From contig DAOTVW010000115.1 of assembly GCA_034436035.1 (NCBI GenBank), forward strand, positions 1-6,547: a stretch of 6,547 nt of DNA, in the 5' to 3' direction. The notes beneath the pieces were generated by a model. It was given only the letters and a program-made list of their open reading frames with translations. It did not search any database and was not told the origin of the DNA. The position numbers were made by a program, and so were the translations under genes. How positions within the stretch are numbered: the stretch's first letter is position 1; every line of letters begins with the position of its first letter. The DNA is from UBA4823 sp034436035 (GTDB lineage Bacteria > Chloroflexota > Anaerolineae > Anaerolineales > UBA4823). Positions 1 through 6,536 of this stretch are shown piece after piece.

Positions 1-39
1 AACGGATTAGAGCGGATTTATCGGGATGTGTTAGGGTGA
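1..39 (+). CDS. C-terminal tail of an upstream gene (partial, unidentified)
   Basis: Frame 1 is open from the window edge and reads NGLERIYRDVLG before TGA at 37-39. The short amphipathic, basic/acidic helix resembles the C-terminal end of many GT4-type glycosyltransferases, but 12 residues cannot identify a family, so this is only a suggestion. The stop lies 4 bases before the GTG start of the pyruvyl transferase, and the Shine-Dalgarno sequence of that gene overlaps the last codons of this one. Both facts fit an operon running in from the left. Frame 2 (TAG at 32-34) has no comparable evidence of being coding. Confidence 0.5.
   Translation, partial: NGLERIYRDVLG
33..38 (+). promoter_or_regulatory. 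Ribosome binding site for the pyruvyl transferase (GTG start)
   Basis: AGGGTG at 33-38 lies 5 bases before the GTG at 44. It supports the GTG as the true start, because an in-frame TAG at 32-34 leaves no earlier start codon. Confidence 0.6.
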
Positions 40-43
40 ACAG

Positions 44-1207
44 GTGGCTCCTCGAATAACTATCGCTGGTGAAATCTACTCTACCAACCTTGGCGATGGA
101 TTAATTTATGAATCGCTAGGCTATCTATTTCGACGTCAGGAGCCATCAGCGACAATCCAGGCGCTGGATATTTCCGGACGTTCCCATTGGCAGGCAGCAT
201 CCAAGCCGCCGCTCAAAACGAAATTTACCGCGCTCGGCAGGCTTATCACTCCAACGCTGTATCGTTGGATAAATGTGTTGCAATTTGGGATTCAATATCT
301 AACTCAATTGGAAGAGCGTTGGAAAAGGATCCTCGCGCAAACGGATTTGTTGGTCATTGGCGGGGGGCAATTGCTGATGGATAATTATCTTGATTTTCCC
401 TTTAAGCTATTGCTCCTCTCTCGTCTAGCGAATCAACTAGGTATCCCCATTCACATTGTTGGTGTTGGGGTAGGAGGGAACTGGAGTCGGACCGGTAAGT
501 CCTGGGCGGAGAAAGTTGTCCATTCCGCTTTGAGTATCAGCGTTCGTGATTTTGTATCACAAGATAACCTCCGCCAAATATTTCAACGACCGGATGTTTC
601 CCTAACCGCCGATGCAGCGTTTTGGGCAGAAGAGGTTTATGGGAGAATACCCAACCCGCAAGAGCAGAAAATTGGGTTGGGTGTATTAAATTTTGCTGAC
701 TTTAAAGCGCATGATATATCTACTCGTCTGGTAACTGCTCGACAGTGGTTGGCGTATTGGCAAAAAATCGTTGCTGAAACAGGTGGCAAAGGACTGCCGG
801 TTGAAATTTTCACGAATGGCAACTTGTTAGACGAAGAATTTGCCTGGAAAGTATATTGTGGTCATTCTTCAGGAATGCAGCAACTAAGGAAAGCGGAGCG
901 ACCTACCCTCCCGCGCGCTTTAGCTCACCGCATCAGTGGTTACCGAGCTGTAATCGCTGCTCGTTATCATGCGAATATCCTCGCCGCAGTGTATCGTGTT
1001 CCTGCAATTGGTTTCATCTGGGATAACAAGGTGAGGTATCTTTACCAAAGTATGGGTTGTGAGGACCAGATGATTGACTATTGGATGTGTTCTGCTGCGG
1101 ATGTGGCAGGAAAACTATCCCAGCAGTTTGATCCTCCCCCTCTTTCTGTAATTGAGCGAAATAAGGAACTCGTGGTGAGAGACATTGCAAGGGTACTGAC
1201 TTATTGA
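44..1207 (+). CDS. Polysaccharide pyruvyl transferase family protein
   Basis: Family enzymes transfer pyruvate from phosphoenolpyruvate to a sugar as a ketal (CsaB, ExoV and WcaK are examples), usually on a cytoplasmic lipid-linked or nucleotide-linked glycan. The 387-residue protein spans the whole domain. It has the N-terminal NLGDG loop (15-19), a hydrophobic strand ending in GGGQLLMD (106-113), the glycine-rich GVGVGG (140-145), SVRD (166-169) and TADAAFWA (188-195). The C-terminal signature is RYHANILAAVYRVPAIGF (307-324), followed by WDNKV (326-330) and YLYQSMG. The Arg-x-His and downstream Lys of that signature, which are conserved in the family, are present. No signal peptide or clear membrane span is seen, so it is probably cytoplasmic. 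GTG is the only start after the upstream in-frame TAG. It sits 4 bases after the preceding gene and converges on the flippase/PP-loop pair, which fits a capsule, exopolysaccharide or secondary wall polymer locus. The acceptor sugar cannot be read from the sequence. Confidence 0.88.
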   Translation: MAPRITIAGEIYSTNLGDGLIYESLGYLFRRQEPSATIQALDISGRSHWQAASKPPLKTKFTALGRLITPTLYRWINVLQFGIQYLTQLEERWKRILAQTDLLVIGGGQLLMDNYLDFPFKLLLLSRLANQLGIPIHIVGVGVGGNWSRTGKSWAEKVVHSALSISVRDFVSQDNLRQIFQRPDVSLTADAAFWAEEVYGRIPNPQEQKIGLGVLNFADFKAHDISTRLVTARQWLAYWQKIVAETGGKGLPVEIFTNGNLLDEEFAWKVYCGHSSGMQQLRKAERPTLPRALAHRISGYRAVIAARYHANILAAVYRVPAIGFIWDNKVRYLYQSMGCEDQMIDYWMCSAADVAGKLSQQFDPPPLSVIERNKELVVRDIARVLTY

Positions 1208-1240
1208 TTGGAATATCATTTCCTTGCTTATAAAAGAATT

Positions 1241-1262
1241 GTAGTAACTACTCAGCTACTAC
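1241..1262. terminator. Weak stem-loop in convergent gap, possible terminator
   Basis: GTAGTA (1241-1246) pairs with TACTAC (1257-1262) across a 10-base loop. Read on the minus strand, the stem is followed by AATTCTTTTA, a poor T tract, so it could help end transcription of the PP-loop gene, whose stop lies about 130 bases away. The stem is only 6 bp with two G-C pairs, so the call is weak. Confidence 0.22.
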
Positions 1263-1268
1263 TTAAAG

Positions 1269-1292
1269 ATTGTTATAGGAAACAATTATTTT
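1269..1292 (+). terminator. Weak AT-rich stem-loop after the pyruvyl transferase, possible terminator
   Basis: ATTGTT (1269-1274) pairs with AACAAT (1281-1286) around a 6-base loop, and TATTTT follows at 1287-1292. This has the order of a Rho-independent terminator about 60 bases after the pyruvyl transferase stop, but the stem has a single G-C pair and the T tract is short. The rest of the 1208-1393 gap is AT-rich, and I see no gene or RNA in it. Confidence 0.28.
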
Positions 1293-1393
1293 GGCGAGTT
1301 TGTGAAGCCATATCCCTGCAATGAAATCAATTATCGTAATCTTGTAAATCCTGGCAATATAATGATATGAGAATAATTTACTGGTTTGGTATT

Positions 1394-2632
1394 TTATCTA
1401 TTGAAATCCAGTTTTTCCTTCTCGTGTTCGATTTCAGATCGATAACGAAAGACACGGCGTTTGATTTTATAGAGGTAATTTGGTGGTATACGGTGAACAA
1501 GGGGAAAATAAAATGTAGCTTTGAACCATTGACTCAATAAAACGAGCTGCATGGGGAAGAAAATATCCCAGCGTTTCATCCGATGTGCTTCTTGGCTAAT
1601 AATTTTAGCAAAATAACTGTTTTGCGGAGCGGTTGCCCATACCAGATAATCTTTTAATGACAGATGATTTTTAAGGGCGGTATAGTGCTTAAGGTTCCCA
1701 GTCAGTTCTAATAAAATAGATGTCAGGATACATTTTCCGCAGTGATTGCAATTTAAGGATTCATTCGCGGGGTTCTCATGGAAGCATACTCTTACGTTAT
1801 CGTAAAGGGGAGCCCAGTTTCCAATCTCAGCGATTTTATCATAACGCGAATGTGTGGCGCCGGTATGATGGATATCCAGAGTGTCTGTAGAGAAAAGCGG
1901 ATCGGTGATAGGGTTTGTGCCGATTGGCGCGATATGCGCATAGTTAATACCGGCGGAAATGTAAAAACGCCGGAATAATCCACCCAGTGCTTGGGCAATG
2001 CCCACTAAAGCTGCTCCATGAGTATGTGTCCAGTCAATGCGAAATTCTGAAAACAAATATGCATTGGTCCGAGCCGGGATTAATTCCAGTCCTAATTCAG
2101 AGAAAAGCTGGTGATATTGCTGAAAGATTCTTTGATAATTTTCAACTTCGAAAAGGCGAATATCAAATCCATGAATAAATACGGCATGAGTGAGTTGAAA
2201 TTGTTTTATTGGTTGATTTTGGGGTAAATGTTTATATAAAGTGAAGAAAGAATCCACTCCGCCTGAAAACGCCATACCTACTTTTCCAAGGGGTTGGATG
2301 GGTTCGCTGAGGAGAGAGTCATAGGAAAATTGAATCGGTTTGTATAGTTTCGGTTGGCATTGTTGGTAATATGACATAATTTCGGTTAGATTATAGGCAA
2401 GCCGCGGTGAGATGCTTCCCCTTACCTCTAAATTTTCCCCAAAGAACATAGCAATTTGAAGCAGCGTTGAAGCAAAGGGGTCAGAGGTTGTTACCACATA
2501 TGGTGCATAACTCTCTGGAAAAGCAAACCACAGCTGTTTTGGGATATCTTGGATGGGTCGAGAAAATTCTACATCAGCGCTGAGGATTACTTCTCCATTC
2601 GTAATCGTTTTCTGGGGCGAGTGAATGATCAT
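1394..2632 (-). CDS. PP-loop (QueC-related) ATPase of unknown substrate, glycan-locus associated
   Basis: The 412-residue protein has an unmistakable PP-loop nucleotide-binding motif, SGGVDS, at 123-128. PP-loop enzymes of this kind (QueC, NAD synthetase, asparagine synthase, tRNA thiolases) adenylate a substrate and then attack it with a nitrogen or sulfur nucleophile. Four cysteines, C283 and the CNHCGKC cluster C295/C298/C301, match the zinc-site layout of QueC (7-cyano-7-deazaguanine synthase). Between them lie conserved-looking blocks: THTHGAALVG (202-211), APIGTNPITDPLFSTD (235-250) and HSRYDKI (261-267). Unlike QueC, in which SGGxDS is near the N-terminus, about 120 residues precede the motif here, including a block around DPFASTLLQIAMFFGENLEVRG (51-72). 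The tail (385-412) is rich in Arg, Lys and Glu. No signal peptide is seen, so it is probably cytoplasmic. Its ATG overlaps the flippase stop as ATGA and has no good Shine-Dalgarno of its own, so translation is probably coupled. I recognise the family pattern as recurrent but uncharacterised. A role in amidating or thiolating a sugar is inference; a queuosine role is unlikely, as no queuosine genes are present. Confidence 0.82.
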   Translation of the reverse strand: MIIHSPQKTITNGEVILSADVEFSRPIQDIPKQLWFAFPESYAPYVVTTSDPFASTLLQIAMFFGENLEVRGSISPRLAYNLTEIMSYYQQCQPKLYKPIQFSYDSLLSEPIQPLGKVGMAFSGGVDSFFTLYKHLPQNQPIKQFQLTHAVFIHGFDIRLFEVENYQRIFQQYHQLFSELGLELIPARTNAYLFSEFRIDWTHTHGAALVGIAQALGGLFRRFYISAGINYAHIAPIGTNPITDPLFSTDTLDIHHTGATHSRYDKIAEIGNWAPLYDNVRVCFHENPANESLNCNHCGKCILTSILLELTGNLKHYTALKNHLSLKDYLVWATAPQNSYFAKIISQEAHRMKRWDIFFPMQLVLLSQWFKATFYFPLVHRIPPNYLYKIKRRVFRYRSEIEHEKEKLDFNR

Positions 2633-4119
2633 GGTCTGATTTCTTTACGAATGTATTTATTCCATAATGAAAGAAGATATGCGATGGCTTTCTGAATTTC
2701 GCTTCTTGATGGAATCCATAGCAGCATGATCAAAATGATAACACTGCAAATTGCAATGCGCAGCAAAATGGATGGAATGAATTGTGCTGCCGCATATCCG
2801 AGAATTAATAATGGGAAACCTTTAAACATCATCATGCGATTGCTTTTGCTCAACCGAAAACCGCTGGCTCTGCTTTGATAAAAGATATCGCCTATCAGCA
2901 TGATGACATTGATGCCAAAATATGTTACCAGTGGGGATAGGATGCCCCATTTGGGGATGCCAACTACCGCAGAAATAGTCCATCCCGCCCAGTAAAGTAT
3001 ACCTTCAATGAAATAGTTTCTGATTTTCTCAAAGGGAATCAAGGTGATCAGGATATTCTGGCGGGTGACAAGGATAATATCCCCCATCACTTGCCAGATA
3101 AACAACGGGGCGATGCTTAAGAATGCTCGACTATATAATATCGGGATCCAAACTTCCCGCCCGGCTAAGAGGGCAATGCTGAACGGCGCCAGCGCCAAGA
3201 GACTCACCCGCAAACCGTTATTTTGGATGTTTATCGCTTCAGCCCGGTTTTGGGTCAGGGAGGATATTTTCGGAATCCCGTAAGACCAAACCGACGTGGT
3301 CAAAAAACCAAGGTAAGCGGAGGAGACACTGATTATCGCTTGATATAATCCATTATTATCAGCGCCGTATTGGTGTACGATTTGACTGCGGATGAACAAA
3401 AATCCCAGGTCGGCAAAGATGTTCAAAATCATAATTGGGGCGGCAAAATGAAACAAGCGTTGGAGTATCTCCTTGCTGGGAGCAAATTGCCAGAAGCGAA
3501 TTTGATGACGCGGCGCAATTAATTTAAGCAAGAAATATAATCCAAAGATTAAATTAACGAGTTGAGAAAGCATGAGGGAGATCACTGCGCCAGTGATACC
3601 CCATAAAAAGACGCACCCCGCAACGATAACGATATTTGTAGCATTTCCTACAATGGCTACGAAGGATGATTCTTTCCAATGAAGTAAACCGCGGAAGATA
3701 AGCAAGATGGCAAAGGATTCCACCCAGGCTAAGGCAGAAATGCTGACGATGAGAATATACGGTTGGTAGCGAAGGTCGTTGAAGGTGAATTGGGTAATCG
3801 GTTTGGCAGCCAAAGAAAAGATCAATATCAATGCGATGCCTAATAGACCATATAACGTGATCACCGAAACGATGGTTTGGTTGAGTCGTTTGAAATCCTC
3901 GTTGCTGCGATATTCCGCGATCAGCTTGGTTAGACTGCCGCTCAATCCAAGCCCAAAAAATGATTGTAGGAGCGAGAAAAATTGATTAGCTTGTGAGAAA
4001 ACCCCCACCCCATACGGTCCTAATAAAGCGGCCAGGATCTTCGCCCGCACCACTCCGAGCAGGACTGCTGAGCCTTGCTGTAACCCAAAGAAACCGTATG
4101 CTTCCAATAACTCTAACAA
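2629..4119 (-). CDS. WzxE-like oligosaccharide flippase (polysaccharide biosynthesis protein, MOP superfamily)
   Basis: An integral membrane protein of 496 residues, within the usual Wzx length. It would flip undecaprenyl-diphosphate-linked oligosaccharide units from the cytoplasmic to the outer face of the inner membrane. About 14 hydrophobic segments can be seen, near residues 8-32, 38-60, 83-104, 120-142, 152-173, 176-201, 222-246, 258-282, 303-320, 335-352, 372-388, 391-411, 432-447 and 450-469. The N-terminal AKILAALLGPYGVGVFSQ (26-43) is typical of polysaccharide exporters. The segment NNGLYQAIISVSSAYLGFL (255-273) leading to SYGIPKIS resembles the matching region of WzxE/O-antigen translocases. 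The start is TTG: an in-frame TAA at 4125-4123 excludes anything earlier, and AGGA lies 6 bases upstream. The stop overlaps the next gene by 4 bases. No frameshift or truncation is seen. Confidence 0.88.
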   Translation of the reverse strand: MLELLEAYGFFGLQQGSAVLLGVVRAKILAALLGPYGVGVFSQANQFFSLLQSFFGLGLSGSLTKLIAEYRSNEDFKRLNQTIVSVITLYGLLGIALILIFSLAAKPITQFTFNDLRYQPYILIVSISALAWVESFAILLIFRGLLHWKESSFVAIVGNATNIVIVAGCVFLWGITGAVISLMLSQLVNLIFGLYFLLKLIAPRHQIRFWQFAPSKEILQRLFHFAAPIMILNIFADLGFLFIRSQIVHQYGADNNGLYQAIISVSSAYLGFLTTSVWSYGIPKISSLTQNRAEAINIQNNGLRVSLLALAPFSIALLAGREVWIPILYSRAFLSIAPLFIWQVMGDIILVTRQNILITLIPFEKIRNYFIEGILYWAGWTISAVVGIPKWGILSPLVTYFGINVIMLIGDIFYQSRASGFRLSKSNRMMMFKGFPLLILGYAAAQFIPSILLRIAICSVIILIMLLWIPSRSEIQKAIAYLLSLWNKYIRKEIRP

Positions 4120-4125
4120 GGTTTA

Positions 4126-4129
4126 TCCT
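4126..4129 (-). promoter_or_regulatory. Ribosome binding site for the flippase (TTG start)
   Basis: On the minus strand AGGA (4129-4126) is followed by the 6-base spacer TAAACC and then TTG (4119-4117). Because the spacer carries an in-frame TAA and no ATG follows near the N-terminus, this site supports the rare TTG start. Confidence 0.55.
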
Positions 4130-4167
4130 GGAGAGAGAAGGGTTCAGAATGTGCTGATATTTTGTAT

Positions 4168-4200
4168 CGGAGCGAGGCTAAACACACATTGCTCGCTCCG
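4168..4200 (-). terminator. Perfect 9-bp GC-rich stem-loop between molybdenum hydroxylase and flippase genes
   Basis: CGGAGCGAG (4168-4176) and CTCGCTCCG (4192-4200) are exact reverse complements around a 15-base loop. The stem begins 25 bases after the molybdopterin-subunit stop and ends about 50 bases before the flippase start. Neither strand has a T tract after the stem: the minus strand continues ATACAAAATATC. It is therefore not a textbook Rho-independent terminator. It could still slow or end transcription, protect the mRNA 3' end, or be an operator. I see no convincing promoter for the flippase in the remaining bases of the gap. Confidence 0.45.
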
Positions 4201-4224
4201 GTTAATGCGCTAACAGACAATTGA

Positions 4225-6444
4225 CTATCCTGTATATTTTTTCTGTAATCCCTGTAGGACGCGTTCAGGTGTGAGCGGAAATTCATGGAACCACACTCCC
4301 GTGGCATCCTGAACTGCTGCCACAATTGCTGGGGCGAGGGGGAGAAAAGGCATCTCCGCCATTCCGCGCGCCCCCCATGGCCCAATCGGATCGGGGTACT
4401 CTAAGATGAGCGATTCAACCCGTTCCGGTACATCCAGCACTGTCGGAATGAGATACGTGGAAAAATGAGGGGTTTGAACATAACCATCTTTTTGGACAAA
4501 GTTTTCTAAAATAGCGTAACCTTGTGCCTGTACTACTGCGCCCTCGATTTGTCCCTGCACCTGCTGGGGGTTTACGGCTTTACCCACATCGTCTGCGGAA
4601 ATGACATCCAATACGCGCACATGCCCGGTCTCTATGTCCACTTCCACAGTGACCACTTGCGCAACATAGCCATAGGCAAAATTGGGTTCCGCCTTACCGG
4701 TTTGGGGATCAAACGGGGTCGTTGCGGGGGGACGATATTGGTAGCGCCCAATGGCGGGACGTTCCTCATTGTTCCAACGAATCAGAGCTTGTTCGCATGC
4801 ACCTTTAATCGCATTTCCAGCCATAAAGGTCAGGCGCGAGGCAGAGGCTGAGCCAGAATTGTCCGTTTTCGCTGTATCAGAAACGACCATGCGCACCCGT
4901 TCAATGGGAATCCCCAGCGCTTCCGCTGCCATCTGTGCCATTACTGTATGGGCACCTTGTCCAACATCAGCACCTGCCTGGTGAACGATAGCTTGTTGGA
5001 TTTCCGTATCCCCATATAGCTCGACGGTCGCCCAAGAATTTTCCGGTGCGCCAAATGAAAACCCAACGTTTTTAAAGCCACAAGCAAAACCTTTGCCGCG
5101 CCGTAAGGGAAAATCTTTTTGTTGAGGGCTTTCTTCCCTAACCCAACCCTGGGGGGAGCGCTTCCACCCACCAGCTTTGGCGCAGGCTTCCACTACTTCG
5201 GGCATACTCACTCCGGGGGGTAAAGGAGTGCCAACCGAGAGGATAGAGCCCTCACGTAAGATATTGCGCATGCGTATTTCAACCGCATCCATCCCTAATG
5301 CTTGCGCTAAACGATTCATCTGCATCTCGGCGGCAAAATTGGCTTGCGGGCCACCAAAACCGCGAAATGCGCCATTGGGGAGGTTGTTGGTATAAACGGC
5401 GTACGAATCCACTTTCACATTTTCAATTTCATAGGCACCGGTAACGAGCAAGGTGGCATTGCCTAGTACTTTGGTTGAAGTATAGATATATGCGCCGCCA
5501 TCGGCAATTAATTCCGCTTCTACTGCGATTACCCGCCCTTCCCTGGTGGCTCCCCAGCGGGTGCGGATGAGATATGGGTGCCGCTTGTGATGGCCAATGA
5601 TCGATTCCTCACGGCTCCAAACAATTTTTATTGGACGATCGATGCCCCGTTCATGGAGACGCAGGACCGCGAGTGCCAGCACAATTTGAATAGACATATC
5701 TTCTCGCCCGCCAAAAGCACCTCCAATAGCGGGATAAATCACGCGAATTTTATCCAGCGGAAGGTTGAGCGCGTGGGCGATTTGTTCCTGATCTTCGTGA
5801 GTCCATTGTCCGGCTACTTGGATCGTGATGCGCCCCTCTTCATCAATATAGCCGATACCGGCTTCTGGTTGCAGGTAGGCATGTTCCTGGGCTGGGGTAC
5901 GGTATTCACCCTCGATGATGACATCGCTGCGGGCAAAGGCAGCTTGGACATCCCCTTTGCGGATGCGGTAATGGCAAAAGACATTCGATGCTAGCTCGGG
6001 ATGTAATTGTGGGGCTTGTGGTTTCATTGCTTCTACTGCGTCGGTTACCACCGGCAATAATTCGTAATCCACTTCGATGAGATCACGTGCCTGAGCCGCA
6101 ATTTCCTCACTTTCTGCAATGACCAAGGCAACCTGATCGGCAACGCAACGCACCCGATCGGCATAGGGCTTATTGGAACCGGGTCCGCACAGCACGGGTT
6201 GATCGGGTGTATTGAGACCATATTCATTATTGGGCACATCTTTTGCAGTAAGAATTGCCAGTACGCCATCCAGCGCTTCTGCTTTTGATGTGTCAATTTT
6301 GTGGATAATGGCATGGGGATATTTTGCAAAAAGGATTTTCATGTAAACCTGATCGGGAAGATTGATATCGCCGGGGTAAACGGTTTGACCGGTAACTTTG
6401 CCGACAGCATCAATACGTTGAACGGATTGACCAACCCAAGACAT
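4225..6444 (-). CDS. Xanthine dehydrogenase/aldehyde oxidase family molybdopterin-binding subunit
   Basis: This 739-residue protein is the catalytic large subunit of a molybdenum hydroxylase, which would hydroxylate a purine, aldehyde, N-heterocycle or aromatic CoA ester in the cytoplasm. The N-terminal domain opens with VGQSVQRIDAVGKVTGQTVY (4-23), followed by DTSKAEALDGVLAILTAKDVP (51-71), the typical aldehyde-oxidase hammerhead domain. Cofactor motifs are intact: GGAFGGRE (241-248), GHHKRHP (284-290), AFRGFGGPQ (359-367), AGADVGQGAHT (490-500), SASASRLTFMAGNA (532-545) and GARGMAE (691-697). In the last of these, E697 aligns with the family's catalytic glutamate, and PLAPAIVAAVQDATG follows. 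The AYRCSFR or AYRGAGR loop of carbon monoxide dehydrogenases is absent, so it is not CoxL. The length suits the separate large subunit of a three-subunit enzyme (with 2Fe-2S and FAD subunits), but neither partner is adjacent here. ATG has AGGAG 6 bases upstream. The substrate cannot be assigned. Confidence 0.9.
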   Translation of the reverse strand: MSWVGQSVQRIDAVGKVTGQTVYPGDINLPDQVYMKILFAKYPHAIIHKIDTSKAEALDGVLAILTAKDVPNNEYGLNTPDQPVLCGPGSNKPYADRVRCVADQVALVIAESEEIAAQARDLIEVDYELLPVVTDAVEAMKPQAPQLHPELASNVFCHYRIRKGDVQAAFARSDVIIEGEYRTPAQEHAYLQPEAGIGYIDEEGRITIQVAGQWTHEDQEQIAHALNLPLDKIRVIYPAIGGAFGGREDMSIQIVLALAVLRLHERGIDRPIKIVWSREESIIGHHKRHPYLIRTRWGATREGRVIAVEAELIADGGAYIYTSTKVLGNATLLVTGAYEIENVKVDSYAVYTNNLPNGAFRGFGGPQANFAAEMQMNRLAQALGMDAVEIRMRNILREGSILSVGTPLPPGVSMPEVVEACAKAGGWKRSPQGWVREESPQQKDFPLRRGKGFACGFKNVGFSFGAPENSWATVELYGDTEIQQAIVHQAGADVGQGAHTVMAQMAAEALGIPIERVRMVVSDTAKTDNSGSASASRLTFMAGNAIKGACEQALIRWNNEERPAIGRYQYRPPATTPFDPQTGKAEPNFAYGYVAQVVTVEVDIETGHVRVLDVISADDVGKAVNPQQVQGQIEGAVVQAQGYAILENFVQKDGYVQTPHFSTYLIPTVLDVPERVESLILEYPDPIGPWGARGMAEMPFLPLAPAIVAAVQDATGVWFHEFPLTPERVLQGLQKKYTG

Positions 6445-6450
6445 GCAGTG

Positions 6451-6455
6451 CTCCT
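6451..6455 (-). promoter_or_regulatory. Ribosome binding site for the molybdopterin subunit
   Basis: On the minus strand AGGAG (6455-6451) is followed by the 6-base spacer CACTGC and then ATG at 6444-6442. It is the best Shine-Dalgarno match in the window and settles the start. Confidence 0.75.
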
Positions 6456-6480
6456 AAAAATAGTAAGATGAGATGACGTT

Positions 6481-6508
6481 ATTATACCTGTAAGTTAGGA
6501 ATTTTAAG
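6481..6508 (-). promoter_or_regulatory. Candidate sigma-70-type promoter for the molybdopterin subunit
   Basis: A perfect TATAAT lies on the minus strand at 6486-6481. Sixteen bases upstream is CTTAAA (6508-6503), a 3-of-6 match to TTGACA. The -10 box ends 36 bases before the ATG, leaving room for a short leader with the ribosome site. The weak -35 suggests help from an activator, or it may mean that this is chance in an AT-rich gap. Confidence 0.42.
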
Positions 6509-6536
6509 CTCACTCGCAGCCTCCTCCAAATTCCTA
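6496..6536. repeat. 9-bp inverted repeat overlapping the candidate promoter
   Basis: TAGGAATTT (6496-6504) and AAATTCCTA (6528-6536) are exact reverse complements separated by 23 bases. The first arm covers part of the -10/-35 spacer and the edge of the -35 box, and the second lies upstream, so the pair could be an operator for a regulator of the molybdenum hydroxylase. The arms are AT-rich and widely spaced, so chance is possible. Bases 6509-6547 hold no convincing gene. Confidence 0.3.

Noticed and set aside
1394..2632. Annotating the PP-loop protein as queuosine enzyme QueC
   Set aside because: The motif position (123 rather than near the N-terminus), the long extension and the glycan context argue for a different role, and no other queuosine gene is present.
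1394..2632. Antiphage system of the Qat type, which also contains a QueC-like protein
   Set aside because: No companion ATPase, QatB-like or nuclease gene is present; the neighbours are glycan genes, so there is no support for a defence role.
4113..4385. 90-codon minus-strand frame running from the end of the molybdopterin gene across the hairpin to the flippase start
   Set aside because: It overlaps the conserved C-terminus of the molybdopterin subunit in another frame, reads through the stem-loop and has no recognisable protein features.
4522..4851. 109-codon plus-strand open frame antisense to the molybdopterin gene
   Set aside because: The composition looks like a reverse-complement shadow, with no start signal or family resemblance.
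5578..5994. 138-codon plus-strand open frame inside the molybdopterin gene
   Set aside because: It lies wholly antisense to a gene with intact catalytic motifs, has no family-like sequence, and no operon or ribosome-site support. It is a shadow frame.
4225..6444. Carbon monoxide dehydrogenase large subunit (CoxL)
   Set aside because: The active-site loop reads AFRGFGGPQ rather than the CoxL-type AYRCSFR or AYRGAGR.
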